Position numbers and translations under genes: made by a program. A stretch of DNA of 64,000 nucleotides from an uncultured Prevotellaceae bacterium (lineage in GTDB: Bacteria; Bacteroidota; Bacteroidia; Bacteroidales; Bacteroidaceae). Below the pieces are notes generated by a model. That model made no database searches. It was not told where the DNA came from and saw only the letters and a list, made by a program, of their open reading frames with translations. Position 1 is the stretch's first letter. Every line of letters starts with the position of its first letter. The stretch spans positions 1 through 64,000 of the forward strand of contig CAMVIM010000006.1 of the NCBI GenBank assembly GCA_947167515.1, in the 5' to 3' direction. This document shows positions 17,640 through 28,714 of this stretch, in pieces.

Positions 17640-18917
17640 CTATTGTGCGCCCTTATTTGAGGCGTTATTCTTTGACTTTCCGCGGTGTTTTCCGTTTCCT
17701 CGCCTGTTGTATCGGCCTTTTCCTCCATGTCTGCCGGGAGTATGTCGTCTCGATTTGCTCGATGCGTTCATTTCGGGCTTTTCTCCACATCCTTCAGGCA
17801 GGTCTGGCTTGGGTATTTCCTTTTCGATGAGATGTTCAATCTTGAGGAGGTGCTGCCAATCGCGTGGAGTCACCAGCGTGATGGCTTCTCCGTCTCGGTT
17901 GGCGCGGGCCGTTCGTCCGATGCGGTGAACGTAGTCTTCTGGGTCGCGTGGCACATCATAATTGATGACCATCTGGATGTCGTCAATGTCAATGCCTCGG
18001 CTGACGATGTCGGTGGCAATCAGCACACTGATGCGTCGGTTTTTGAACGCCAACATGATGTCTTCACGTTCACGTTGTTCGAGGTCGCTGTGCATGGCTC
18101 CCACGTTGAACCCTTTCCTTTTCAGCGTGATGCTGAGTTCCTTCACTTTCATCTTGGAGGATGCAAAAAGAATCACACGATCCAAGTCATCTTGGCTCAA
18201 CACTTTTTCCACGATTCTGTCCTTCATGCCGTCATAGCAGAGATAAGCAGTTTGCTGAATCTTCTCGGCTGGTTTCGACACGGCAATTTTCACCTCCACC
18301 GGGTTGTGCAGGATGTTCTGCGCCAATTTCTGTATGTTGTCGGGCATGGTGGCGGAGAACATGATGGTTTGCCGTTCTTCAGACAGATAGGAGGCTATCT
18401 TCATGATGTCATCATAGAAACCCATGTCCAACATTCGGTCAGCCTCGTCCAGAATGAAGAATGAGACTTTTTTCAGGTCGATATGTCCGCCATTCAGGTG
18501 ACTGATGAGTCTTCCTGGCGTAGCGATGATGATGTCTGCTCCCAGTTCAAGACCTTTGCGTTCTTGTTCAAAGCGGATACCGTCATTGCCGCCATAGACG
18601 GCTACAGACGACACGCCGTCAAGATAGTAGGCAAAGCCCTCCACCTGCTGGTCAATCTGTTGCGCCAGCTCGCGTGTGGGTGCCATGATGATGCAGTTGA
18701 CCGAATCTTTGGGGTAGTTGCCGTGACTTAGTTCGTCGAGCACGGGTAGAAGATAGGCGGCAGTTTTTCCTGTGCCCGTCTGTGCGATGCCCATGAGGTC
18801 GTGCCCTTCCAATATCTGGGGGATGGCCTGTTCTTGGATGGGGGTACATTGCTCAAAGTTCATGGCATCGAGTGCGTCGAGAAGTTCGTCTGATATGTTT
18901 AGTTCGTCAAAATACAT
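17640..18917 (-). CDS. DEAD-box RNA helicase (RhlE-like)
   Basis: 425 residues. The N-terminal Q motif CTPIQEQAIP, motif I AQTGTGKT, Ia APTRELAQ, II DEAD, III SAT, and VI HRIGRTARA are all present, giving a full two-lobe ATP-dependent RNA helicase core. The last 50 residues are basic and Gly/Arg/Lys-rich (GRHGGKGRYNRRGNG), a usual RNA-binding tail. Such proteins act in ribosome assembly, RNA decay or cold adaptation; which one cannot be told here. It is a single gene, followed by 127 bases to the outer-membrane protein gene. Confidence 0.93.
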   Translation of the reverse strand: MYFDELNISDELLDALDAMNFEQCTPIQEQAIPQILEGHDLMGIAQTGTGKTAAYLLPVLDELSHGNYPKDSVNCIIMAPTRELAQQIDQQVEGFAYYLDGVSSVAVYGGNDGIRFEQERKGLELGADIIIATPGRLISHLNGGHIDLKKVSFFILDEADRMLDMGFYDDIMKIASYLSEERQTIMFSATMPDNIQKLAQNILHNPVEVKIAVSKPAEKIQQTAYLCYDGMKDRIVEKVLSQDDLDRVILFASSKMKVKELSITLKRKGFNVGAMHSDLEQREREDIMLAFKNRRISVLIATDIVSRGIDIDDIQMVINYDVPRDPEDYVHRIGRTARANRDGEAITLVTPRDWQHLLKIEHLIEKEIPKPDLPEGCGEKPEMNASSKSRRHTPGRHGGKGRYNRRGNGKHRGKSKNNASNKGAQ

Positions 18918-19021
18918 TGTTCTGATGATATGATTATGTAGCTGTTAGAAATCTGAAATGATATAAAGGTTTAATTGTGTGGTTGCATCCTGAAACGCTT
19001 TTCTTTGAGTGTCCCATGCTT

Positions 19022-20281
19022 TCATCGAGGTGCCTTGCGATAGTAGTAGAACGCGATGATGGCAAAGATGAAGTTCGGAATCCAAACCGCGATGCCCGCA
19101 GGAAAGTTGGCGTTGATGGCCAAACTGGAGGCTACGGTCTGGAACATGATGTAGGCCAGAATCAGCGCCAAACCGATACCCAACGCGATGCCCATGCCGT
19201 TCTTCCTTTTACGGGCGGAGATGGATACACCGATGATGGTCAGGATGAAGACGGCAAAAGCAGATGCTCCGCGCTTATAATATTCCACTTCAAACTGTTG
19301 GATGTTGGCAAATCCTCTGGCTTTCTGCCGTTCTATGTGCCGCCGCAAATCTGGGGTCGTAAGTGTCATTTCCATGTCTCGCGAGGCCATGAGGTCTTGT
19401 GGCATCACTTTGATGATGGTATCCAGTTTGTTGCCATTCGTGATGACTTCGCGCATGCCTTGCAGATTGCGGGTTTGATAGCTCGAGAGCACCCAATGGT
19501 ATGGCTCGTAAGAGAGTGTGTCGTACTGGATGGTCATGGATTGCAAGTGGCTCACCAACTTCTTGTCAACAAACTTGTCCAGCGTGAACTCGAATGCCGT
19601 CTTCATGCTTTCCTCATACCGCCCAAAGTAAGCAATCACTCCTGGTTCCACTTCCAGTTGTACGTTCGAGGTGAAGTCTTGACGTCCGCGGTTCTTGTAT
19701 TTGTTCTCAAACCGCACACGTTTCACGTTTCCTTTAGGGATGACGTATGACCCAAGTCCGTAATTGATGAGGGCGATAATGGCTGCTGCAATCATGTATG
19801 GACGGATGAGTCGGGCAAAGCTGGTGCCGGTCGATAACATGGCGATGATTTCTGAGTTGTCGGCCAGTTTCGTCGTGAAGAAGATGACGGCAATGAATAC
19901 AAAAAGTTGGCTGAAGAGGTTGGAATAGAAGGGAATGAAATTGAGGTAATAGTCAAAGACAATCTCTTCGATGGGTGCATCATGTTGCAGGAATTTGTCG
20001 ATGTTCTCGTTGAAGTCGAATACAACCGCAATGCTGATGATGAGGATGATGGAGAAGAAATAGGTGCCAAGAAACTTCCCGACGATGTATCGGTCCAGTC
20101 GCGACAGCGGCATGTGGTCGTTTAGCCATTGGAAAGCAGATGACTGCTGTGCCAGTCTCTTTCGCAAAGAGCGGCGGTGCGAAGCCTGTTTTTGTCCTTT
20201 CTTGTATGCGAGGTAGGCCTTGATGTCTTCCTCGTTGCCTTTAGGAACCAGCTTTCCGTCTATTTCTTCAAATGTAACCAA
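19022..20281 (-). CDS. LptF/LptG-family permease
   Basis: Inner-membrane subunit of the lipopolysaccharide exporter. 419 residues; the conserved core starts at about residue 57 (MPLSRLDRYIVGKFLGTYFF), followed by a first helix pair, a periplasmic jellyroll region (about 170-320), and three C-terminal helices (AVFILTIIGVSISARKRKNG). An N-terminal cytoplasmic extension of about 56 basic, charged residues precedes the core; the alternative start is the ATG at 20113. LptF and LptG are hard to tell apart from one sequence. It lies 65 bases after tgt. LptC is encoded 5 kb away on the same strand. Confidence 0.9.
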   Translation of the reverse strand: MVTFEEIDGKLVPKGNEEDIKAYLAYKKGQKQASHRRSLRKRLAQQSSAFQWLNDHMPLSRLDRYIVGKFLGTYFFSIILIISIAVVFDFNENIDKFLQHDAPIEEIVFDYYLNFIPFYSNLFSQLFVFIAVIFFTTKLADNSEIIAMLSTGTSFARLIRPYMIAAAIIALINYGLGSYVIPKGNVKRVRFENKYKNRGRQDFTSNVQLEVEPGVIAYFGRYEESMKTAFEFTLDKFVDKKLVSHLQSMTIQYDTLSYEPYHWVLSSYQTRNLQGMREVITNGNKLDTIIKVMPQDLMASRDMEMTLTTPDLRRHIERQKARGFANIQQFEVEYYKRGASAFAVFILTIIGVSISARKRKNGMGIALGIGLALILAYIMFQTVASSLAINANFPAGIAVWIPNFIFAIIAFYYYRKAPR

Positions 20282-20346
20282 CTTTTATTCTCTCTTATAT
20301 ATATAATAATGTGTACTCAGATGCTTTTTCTCCGTTCTCTCCATCT

Positions 20347-21477
20347 TTAGATTCTTCTGCCCAGTTCTGCCACCATTTTTGCCTTCCAGATGCAGAAGTC
20401 GCCGGCAATGATGTGTTGCCGTGCTTCGCCTACCAGCCAGAGATAGAACGCCAAATTGTGGATGGATGCAATCTGCATGGCCAGCAGTTCCTGAGCTTTG
20501 AAGAGGTGATGCACGTAAGCCTTCGAGTATGCCGTATCGACGTAGGAGGTTCCTTCGGGGTCGAGTGGGGAGAAGTCGAAGTCCCACTTTTGGTTGCGCA
20601 GGTTGATGGTGCCGTGCTTCGTGAAGATTTGGGCGTTGCGTCCGTTTCGTGTCGGCATCACGCAGTCAAACATGTCCACGCCTCTCTCGATGGCCTCGAG
20701 AATGTTGATGGGTGTGCCCACCCCCATCAGGTAGCGCGGTTTGTCTTTGGGTAATATGGCGTTCACCACTTCAACCATCTCATACATCACCTCCGTCGGT
20801 TCTCCCACCGCCAAGCCTCCGATGGCGTTGCCGTCCGCCTCTTTCGAAGCCACGTTCTCCGCTGCACGAGTGCGCAAGTCCTTGTAGGTGCATCCCTGAA
20901 CGATGGGGAAGAGGCTTTGCTGGTAGCCGTATTTCGGCTCTGTCTCGTTGAACCGCTTGATGCACCGGTCGAGCCATCGTTCTGTCAGCGCCAACGATTT
21001 TTTGGAGTACTCGTAATCGCTGGTTCCAGGGGGGCACTCGTCGAGTGCCATCATGATGTCGGCACCAATCGAACGCTCTATGTCCATCACTCCTTCGGGG
21101 GTGAAGAAGTGCTTGCTGCCGTCTATGTGGCTGCGGAACTCCACACCTTCTTCCTTTAACTTTCGGATGCCGGCCAACGAGAACACCTGAAACCCTCCGC
21201 TGTCTGTCAGCATGGGACGGTCGAAACCGTTGAACTTGTGCAAGCCTCCAGCCGCCTCCAGCACCTTCAGTCCTGGGCGCAGATAGAGGTGGTATGTGTT
21301 GCCGAGGATGATTTGCGCTTTGATGTCCTCCTTCAGTTCGTGCTGGTGTACCGCCTTCACCGAGGCTTGTGTGCCTACGGGCATGAAGATAGGTGTCTCA
21401 ATGTCGCCGTGGTCGGTGTGTATGAGTCCTGCACGTGCATTTGTCTTGGGGTCGTTATGTTGAAGCGTAAAAATCAT
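20347..21477 (-). CDS. tgt: queuine/preQ1 tRNA-ribosyltransferase, lacking Zn cysteines
   Basis: 376 residues. Exchanges guanine for the queuosine precursor at position 34 of GUN anticodon tRNAs. The catalytic residues are present: D92 in LTDSGGFQVFS and D271 in FDCVMPTRNGRN, with GGLAVGE at 220-226. The structural zinc site of the family (a CxCxxC cluster plus a later His) is not intact: residues 308-318 read EGTSYVDTAYS with no Cys, although the His of IHNLAFY (H340) remains. The upstream gap of 118 bases to lon holds a 10-bp minisatellite. Confidence 0.95.
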   Translation of the reverse strand: MIFTLQHNDPKTNARAGLIHTDHGDIETPIFMPVGTQASVKAVHQHELKEDIKAQIILGNTYHLYLRPGLKVLEAAGGLHKFNGFDRPMLTDSGGFQVFSLAGIRKLKEEGVEFRSHIDGSKHFFTPEGVMDIERSIGADIMMALDECPPGTSDYEYSKKSLALTERWLDRCIKRFNETEPKYGYQQSLFPIVQGCTYKDLRTRAAENVASKEADGNAIGGLAVGEPTEVMYEMVEVVNAILPKDKPRYLMGVGTPINILEAIERGVDMFDCVMPTRNGRNAQIFTKHGTINLRNQKWDFDFSPLDPEGTSYVDTAYSKAYVHHLFKAQELLAMQIASIHNLAFYLWLVGEARQHIIAGDFCIWKAKMVAELGRRI

Positions 21478-21510
21478 CGTTTGTTGTTTATCTGGTTTTT
21501 TGTGGGGGGG

Positions 21511-21590
21511 TTGCTAGGCTTCTTAGGTTTTCCTAGGTTTTCCTAGGCTATCCTAGGCTGTTCTAGGTTTTCCTAGGCTTCCCTATGCCT
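21511..21590. repeat. 10-bp minisatellite upstream of tgt
   Basis: Eight contiguous 10-bp units with consensus TCCTAGGYTT, from TTGCTAGGCT to CCCTATGCCT. The array fills most of the lon-tgt gap and ends 6 bases before the lon stop. Each unit contains a CTAG palindrome (CCTAGG in most), so the array can pair with itself. It resembles the 9-bp repeat found inside ileS. Confidence 0.9.
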
Positions 21591-21595
21591 TCTTT

Positions 21596-24016
21596 CTATT
21601 TTAGCAGCGCAAAATCAAGCACATCTTTCACGTTCTCCACGTAGTGGAAAGTCACTCCCTTCACATACTTGGCAGGAATTTCCTCGATGTTCTTTCTGTT
21701 CTCGTGACAGATGAGGATGTCGGTGATGCCGGCGCGTTTGGCTGCCAGAATCTTCTCCTTGATGCCGCCCACGGGGAGCACCTTGCCTCGCAGGGTGATT
21801 TCGCCCGTCATGGCGATGTTCTTGCGCACCTTCCGCTTGGTGATGGCACTCGCCAGCGAGGTGGCAATGGTGATGCCTGCCGAAGGGCCGTCTTTGGGAG
21901 TGGCACCTTCGGGCACGTGGATGTGGATGTTATGGTTCTCGAAGAAGTCGGGCTGAATGCCGATGAGGTCGCAGTGCTCTTTCAGGTACTGCAAGGCAAT
22001 GGTTGCCGATTCTTTCATCACGTCGCCCAGATTGCCGGTCAGTCCCAATTTGCCGCCCTTGCCGTTGTCGATGGAGGTCTCGATGAAGAGAATCTCGCCG
22101 CCCACGCTTGTCCAGGCCAAACCTGTCACCACGCCGTAGTAGTCGTTGCCCTGATACTTGTCGCGGCTGAAAGGCTCGGTGCCAAGATACTTCTTGATGT
22201 CCTCCACCTTCAGTTCCCCTTCGGGCAGCACACCGTCTTTGGCATATTTCAGGGTCACCTTGCGGAGCACCTTGTTGATTTTCTTGTCAAGGTCGCGCAC
22301 CCCCGACTCGCGGGTGTAGTCTTCAATCATCTTCTCCAGTGCGGGCTTGGAAATCTTCACACCCGTGTCCTTCATGCCGAGGTTGTCCAACTCTTTCGGC
22401 ACGAGGTGCCTTTTGGCAATCTCAATCTTCTCTTCCGTCAGGTAGCCGCTCACCTCAATCAGCTCCATGCGGTCGCGGAGTGGGGCAGGGATGGTCGAGA
22501 TGTTGTTGGCGGTGGCGATGAACATCACCTTCGACAGGTCGTAGTCGGTGTCGAGGTAATTGTCGTGGAAGGCGGAATTTTGTTCAGGGTCAAGCACTTC
22601 CAGCAGGGCGCTGGCAGGGTCGCCGTGATTCGTCTGCTGCGTCACCTTGTCAATCTCGTCTAGGATGAACACAGGGTTGCTGCTGCCCGCCTTCTTGATG
22701 TTCTTGATGATTTGTCCAGCCATCGCACCCACGTATGTACGGCGATGACCGCGAATTTCTGCTTCATCGTGCAAACCGCCGAGCGACATCCTCACATATT
22801 TCCTCTTCATCGCTTTCGCTATGCTCTTGCCCAACGAGGTCTTTCCCACTCCAGGAGGGCCGTAAAGACAGAGGATGGGGCTTTTGAAGTCGCCTCTCAT
22901 CTTCAGCACCGCCAAGTGCTCCACGATGCGCTCCTTCACTTTCTCCATGCCATAGTGGTCCTTGTTCAGCACTTTCTCCGCATTGGAAAGGTTGAGGTTG
23001 TCTTTCGTATATTCGCCCCAAGGCAGTTCCAGCATCGTCTGTGCGTATGTATATTCCGTCTGATAGTCGGGCGAGTGGCTGCTCATGTGCGACATCTTGT
23101 CCAGTGCGTCGTTAAACACCTTCGCAGTGGCTTCGCTCCATTTCTTCTTTTTGCCCGCTTCGCGCAACTCTGCAATTTCATCCTCGCTCTTCTCGCCCAA
23201 CTGCTCCTGAATGGTTTCCATCTCCTGGCGCAAGAAATACTCCCTGTGCTGCTTGTCCAGTTCCTCGCGGGTGCGCATCTGGATATCCATCTTCAGCGTG
23301 ACATACTGATACTCCCGTTGCAGGATGCCCAGCAGGCGGTAGGCGCGGTCGAACAGGTTCGTCTGCTCCAGCAGCATGATGCGCTCCTTGTTGGTGATGT
23401 TGAGATTGGTGCAGATGAAGTTGACGGCAAAAGTGCGGTCGGTGATGTTGTTGAGCGCAAAGGCAGAACCGATGGTCTGCTCGTTCGAGCGCATCAGCTT
23501 GATGGCGGTCTCTCTGCACGCATCCACCACAGCCACATATTCACGGTCGCCCTTTGCGGGAACCTCTTCGGGGAAATTCTCCACATGGCCCACACTATAG
23601 TTTCCGTTCCACTCCAGCTCAATCAGGCGAATACGGGTGAAGCCCTGAATCAGAGCCGTCTTGCTTCCATCGGGCAACTTGATGATTTTCTGCACCTTTC
23701 CGACCACTCCCGTGTGGTACAGCTGGTCAAATTCCGGTTCGTCGGTCGAGTCATCCACCTGCGTGAACACTGCAATGAGCGAATCCTTCTTTTGTGCATC
23801 TTTCAGCAGTTTGAACGAAGAATCGCGCCCGATGGAAATGGGCACCATTGTTTCGGGGAAAAGCATGACTCCCCTCAATGGCAGTACTGGAATTGTATTC
23901 TCTGGTGAAATATCTTGTTCAACATTTCCCCTCACCGTATTGTCAATGCTGGTGATAAAGCTAATCTTGCTCTCCACGGGACCCTCGTCTATAATTTCGT
24001 CGAAGTTGAAATCCAT
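21596..24016 (-). CDS. lon: ATP-dependent protease Lon
   Basis: 806 residues, homohexameric cytoplasmic protease. The N-terminal substrate domain begins [18 protein letters not shown], the AAA+ domain has GPPGVGKTS and the Lon arrangement [19 protein letters not shown], and the C-terminal Ser-Lys protease has [13 protein letters not shown] with the catalytic Ser and the Lys in [14 protein letters not shown] strong promoter (24085-24115) lies 69 bases upstream of the ATG. Length is normal for the family. It degrades misfolded and regulatory proteins. Confidence 0.97.
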   Translation of the reverse strand: MDFNFDEIIDEGPVESKISFITSIDNTVRGNVEQDISPENTIPVLPLRGVMLFPETMVPISIGRDSSFKLLKDAQKKDSLIAVFTQVDDSTDEPEFDQLYHTGVVGKVQKIIKLPDGSKTALIQGFTRIRLIELEWNGNYSVGHVENFPEEVPAKGDREYVAVVDACRETAIKLMRSNEQTIGSAFALNNITDRTFAVNFICTNLNITNKERIMLLEQTNLFDRAYRLLGILQREYQYVTLKMDIQMRTREELDKQHREYFLRQEMETIQEQLGEKSEDEIAELREAGKKKKWSEATAKVFNDALDKMSHMSSHSPDYQTEYTYAQTMLELPWGEYTKDNLNLSNAEKVLNKDHYGMEKVKERIVEHLAVLKMRGDFKSPILCLYGPPGVGKTSLGKSIAKAMKRKYVRMSLGGLHDEAEIRGHRRTYVGAMAGQIIKNIKKAGSSNPVFILDEIDKVTQQTNHGDPASALLEVLDPEQNSAFHDNYLDTDYDLSKVMFIATANNISTIPAPLRDRMELIEVSGYLTEEKIEIAKRHLVPKELDNLGMKDTGVKISKPALEKMIEDYTRESGVRDLDKKINKVLRKVTLKYAKDGVLPEGELKVEDIKKYLGTEPFSRDKYQGNDYYGVVTGLAWTSVGGEILFIETSIDNGKGGKLGLTGNLGDVMKESATIALQYLKEHCDLIGIQPDFFENHNIHIHVPEGATPKDGPSAGITIATSLASAITKRKVRKNIAMTGEITLRGKVLPVGGIKEKILAAKRAGITDILICHENRKNIEEIPAKYVKGVTFHYVENVKDVLDFALLK

Positions 24017-24084
24017 CGTCTATATAATCCTTTCTTTTCTTAAATCTGATTGTGGAATGTCGTTCTTGTCATACAAAACAGCTG

Positions 24085-24115
24085 CAAAGTTACGAAAATT
24101 CGAGCGAAACACAAA
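24085..24115 (-). promoter_or_regulatory. lon promoter (-33/-7)
   Basis: On the minus strand TTTG (24112-24115) and TAACTTTG (24085-24092) are separated by 19 bases, a full match to the Bacteroidetes housekeeping promoter. Confidence 0.8.
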
Positions 24116-24224
24116 AGGAAAGCTTGCTTTTCTTCTATTTCCGCGACAAAGTGAGTTCGGCAAAGCTGACGTTGCGAAAAAATGATGGGGAAAAAGCCAA
24201 ATGTTCGCAACAACATGAACGTCA

Positions 24225-24270
24225 CACTCACTTTTGCCTTAGTGCCGCACTCACTTTTGCCTTAGTGCCG
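24225..24270. repeat. two perfect 23-bp tandem units
   Basis: Units at 24225-24247 and 24248-24270 are identical; each begins CACTCACTTTTGCC and ends TTAGTGCCG. Within a unit CACT and AGTG can pair. Confidence 0.9.
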
Positions 24271-24342
24271 TATCCTCCATTGCCTCTACGCAACTGCCTC
24301 TTCTGGGTCAGTGTCGTTTCCACTTTAGATTCATACTATGGA

Positions 24343-24405
24343 TTATAGAATTCAAAGAAAGAATTGTACAATCCAAAGAATGAATCATACAATTCATAGA
24401 ATGAA
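24343..24405. repeat. three 21-bp tandem units
   Basis: Units at 24343-24363, 24364-24384 and 24385-24405 share a CAAAGAA/ATAGAA core followed by GAA. The unit length is a multiple of three and the minus strand reads as a Phe/Tyr-rich heptad, but no start or gene context supports translation. Confidence 0.8.
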
Positions 24406-24417
24406 TTTAAGAAAAGA

Positions 24418-24449
24418 TTTGGTACATTCAGCAAAAAGTTGTATCTTTG
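24418..24449 (+). promoter_or_regulatory. promoter of the HU-like gene (-33/-7)
   Basis: TTTG at 24418-24421 and TATCTTTG at 24442-24449 with 20 bases between, a full consensus match. The transcript would have a leader of about 155 bases before the ATG at 24611. Confidence 0.75.
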
Positions 24450-24610
24450 CAAAAGAATGGAAACAGAGATGCCGAATGTACAAAAAATGCCATCTTTCCA
24501 CCTGCAAAGGTACGGAAAAAAGAGGATTTTTCCAAGCGTTGCAGCTCTGAAAAAAGCGGAAGAAGCGAAAAAATAGACGAGAGTAATCACAATTTACACA
24601 TCTTTTATAT

Positions 24611-25243
24611 ATGGAATACACTTTTAGAGAAATGCCCGACGTACACGGATCGGGCGAACGGAAAATCTATCCGAAAGCAACACATTGTTCGCAAATCTCC
24701 AACAACTTCTTCATGAAGGGACTTTCGACGCGCACCGCGTATGGGAAAGGACTCATCGAGGGCATCGTGCAGGAACTGACCACGGAAATGGATTCGTATC
24801 TGCGCCTTGGACATTCGGTGAAAGTCGATGGATTGGGCACCTTCAACGTGTCGTTGGGCATGAAGGAGGGGCACGAGACGGAAGAGGTGAAAGAGGACGA
24901 CGAACGCTACGACACCAACGGGGTTTACATCAAGACCATCAACTTCATTCCCGACCGCCAGTGGCTGGAACGCCTGCGCACCACTGCCGACCTGCACAAA
25001 GTGGGCGAGGTGAAGAAACTGCATCCGCGCAAGACCACTCTTGAGGAGCGGCGGCAATGGGCGCTCCGCTATCTGGAGGAACACCCCTACATGCAGGTGG
25101 GCGACTATGTCTTTGGCACCCAAACCCCTCGTTCCACAGCCTTGCGCGAACTGCACAAGTTTGTCGAAGACCCCGACAGCGGCATCGCCAGCAGCGGAAC
25201 TCGCAGCCACATGGTGTTTGTGAGAAAGGGAAACGGCGAGTGA
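24611..25243 (+). CDS. HU-like (HU-HIG type) DNA-binding protein
   Basis: 210 residues. Residues about 25-130 resemble the histone-like HU fold in the long variant common in Bacteroidales (GKGLIEGIVQELTTEMDSYLRLGHSVKVDGLGTFNVSL, given here as a region, with the conserved V..D.LG.F element at 72-80). A C-terminal region of about 80 residues follows (RRQWALRYLEEHPYMQ, TPRSTALRELHKF), which looks like a small winged-helix-type module. The function is presumably chromosome architecture or regulation. It is a single gene with its own promoter and a hairpin terminator behind it. Confidence 0.8.
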   Translation: MEYTFREMPDVHGSGERKIYPKATHCSQISNNFFMKGLSTRTAYGKGLIEGIVQELTTEMDSYLRLGHSVKVDGLGTFNVSLGMKEGHETEEVKEDDERYDTNGVYIKTINFIPDRQWLERLRTTADLHKVGEVKKLHPRKTTLEERRQWALRYLEEHPYMQVGDYVFGTQTPRSTALRELHKFVEDPDSGIASSGTRSHMVFVRKGNGE

Positions 25244-25285
25244 AATGAGAGAATAGTCATCGGAAATGCCCTAATCTTTGCAATA

Positions 25286-25316
25286 GTGTAAGAAAAATGT
25301 GACGTTTTTCTTACAC
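25286..25316 (+). terminator. perfect 12-bp hairpin after the HU-like gene
   Basis: GTGTAAGAAAAA at 25286-25297 pairs perfectly with TTTTTCTTACAC at 25305-25316 around a 7-base loop, and is flanked by TTTGCAAT on both sides. It lies 43 bases after the stop codon. A T-rich stretch follows. Confidence 0.6.
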
Positions 25317-25364
25317 TTTGCAATTATTTTTCAGTTTTTTTGTGTGTATTTTGAAAATAAATCG

Positions 25365-25372
25365 TACCTTTG
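25365..25372 (+). promoter_or_regulatory. -7 box of the asnA promoter
   Basis: TACCTTTG fits TAnnTTTG; a TTTG 22 bases upstream (25339-25342) could be the -33 box. It leaves a leader of about 70 bases before asnA. Confidence 0.6.
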
Positions 25373-25446
25373 CATCGCTTTTCGCCACAAGGCAGGTATT
25401 GATGAAAGGGCGAAAGAATTGGACAGTAAGATAAAATAAGCACTAT

Positions 25447-26484
25447 ATGAGCAAACTGATAAAGGTGGAGGGGTATAAGCAACTCCTCGACCCCACACAG
25501 ACGGAACTGGGAATCAAACAGATTAAGGATTTTTTTCAGGCCAACCTCTCTACGGCGCTCCGTCTTCGACGTGTCACCGCACCGCTGTTCGTGTTGAGGG
25601 GACTCGGCATCAACGATGACCTCAATGGGGTGGAACGCCCCGTTTCTTTTCCCATCAAGGATATGAACGACCACGTGGCTGAGGTGGTTCACTCGCTCGC
25701 CAAATGGAAGCGGCTCATGCTGCAAGAATACGGCATTCAGCCTGGTTATGGGCTTTACACCGACATGAACGCCATTCGTGGCGACGAGGAACTGGACAAC
25801 ACCCACTCCCTCTACGTCGATCAATGGGACTGGTGCCGCACCATCCGTGAGGAAGACCGCAATATCGCCTTCCTGAAGCGCATCGTGGAAGACATCTATG
25901 CCGCCATCCTCCGCACGGAATATCTGGTCTTCGAGTCCTATCCCCAAATCAAACCCTTCTTGCCCGAAGAAATTCACTTCATCCATTCGGAAGAACTCCT
26001 GCAGATGTACCCTGACCTCACCCCCAAACAGCGTGAGGATGCCATCAGCAAGAAGTACGGCGCCGTGTTCATCATGGGCATCGGAGGCAAACTCTCCAAC
26101 GGCGAGAAGCACGACGGACGCGCTCCCGACTACGATGACTGGAGCACTCCCAACGAAGAAGGCTATAAGGGTCTCAACGGCGACATCCTCATCTGGTACC
26201 CCGTCCTCAACCGCAGCATCGAACTCAGTTCCATGGGCATCCGAGTGGACAAGGAAGCCTTGGTTCGTCAACTTGAATTGGAAAACAAGATGGAACGTCT
26301 CAATCTTTTCTTCCACAAAAAGTTAATGAACGACGAAATACCCCTCTCTGTCGGTGGAGGAATCGGTCAGAGCCGCCTCTGCATGGTGCTCCTCCACAAG
26401 GCTCACGTAGGCGAAATTCAAGCCTCCATCTGGCCCGACGAAATGCGTGAGGAATGTGCCAAAGCTGGCATGCCCCTCATCTGA
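25447..26484 (+). CDS. asnA: aspartate-ammonia ligase
   Basis: 345 residues, ammonia-dependent asparagine synthetase that makes Asn from Asp, ATP and ammonium. The fold is class II synthetase-like; conserved family segments include RVTAPLFVLRGLGINDDLNG, then VDQWDWC and FIMGIGGKLSNGEKH, and SVGGGIGQSRLCM near the end. Length is close to that of the E. coli enzyme (330). It stands alone, with a promoter before it and a strong terminator behind it. Confidence 0.96.
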   Translation: MSKLIKVEGYKQLLDPTQTELGIKQIKDFFQANLSTALRLRRVTAPLFVLRGLGINDDLNGVERPVSFPIKDMNDHVAEVVHSLAKWKRLMLQEYGIQPGYGLYTDMNAIRGDEELDNTHSLYVDQWDWCRTIREEDRNIAFLKRIVEDIYAAILRTEYLVFESYPQIKPFLPEEIHFIHSEELLQMYPDLTPKQREDAISKKYGAVFIMGIGGKLSNGEKHDGRAPDYDDWSTPNEEGYKGLNGDILIWYPVLNRSIELSSMGIRVDKEALVRQLELENKMERLNLFFHKKLMNDEIPLSVGGGIGQSRLCMVLLHKAHVGEIQASIWPDEMREECAKAGMPLI

Positions 26485-26510
26485 GAAAAGGGAAAAGTGA
26501 AGAACGAAAA

Positions 26511-26577
26511 GTGAAAAATTTGCTACCGCACCTGTATGTCAACAGTGGACGCACAAGTGCGGTAGCAATTTTTTCAC
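26511..26577. terminator. 21-bp stem terminator between asnA and ligA
   Basis: Arms 26511-26531 and 26557-26577 pair over 21 positions with one A/T mismatch region at most; the core is TTGCTACCGCAC/GTGCGGTAGCAA. Flanking AAAAGTGAA/TTCACTTTT sequence extends the pairing outwards. The T-run follows in the plus direction. Confidence 0.8.
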
Positions 26578-26608
26578 TTTTCCCTTTTCATTTTTCACTT
26601 TTTTGTTG

Positions 26609-26616
26609 TATTTTTG
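26609..26616 (+). promoter_or_regulatory. -7 box of the ligA promoter
   Basis: TATTTTTG matches TAnnTTTG, 20 bases before the ligA ATG. No clear -33 box. Confidence 0.55.
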
Positions 26617-26627
26617 CAACAAAATAA

Positions 26628-28640
<2,013 letters not shown>

Positions 28641-28714
28641 AAAAGATGTCTTCATTGTATCATTAGGATAAAAGTCATCCTATCTATTCGACAAAATCGG
28701 ACTAGTATAAAATT

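Larger units (their letters stand above)
24017..24610. other. 594-base gap with two promoters and two tandem repeats
   Basis: No convincing gene. The gap holds the lon promoter (24085-24115, minus), an 8-bp inverted repeat GTTGCGAA/TTCGCAAC (24171-24178 and 24204-24211), two perfect 23-bp tandem units (24225-24270), three 21-bp units (24343-24405), and the plus-strand promoter of the HU-like gene (24418-24449), which leaves a long leader of about 155 bases. Confidence 0.7.

Noticed and set aside
24343-24590. Minus-strand frame rich in Phe/Tyr over the 21-bp repeats
   Set aside because: It is a product of the repeat's multiple-of-three unit; there is no promoter or conserved protein, and it runs under the HU-like promoter.
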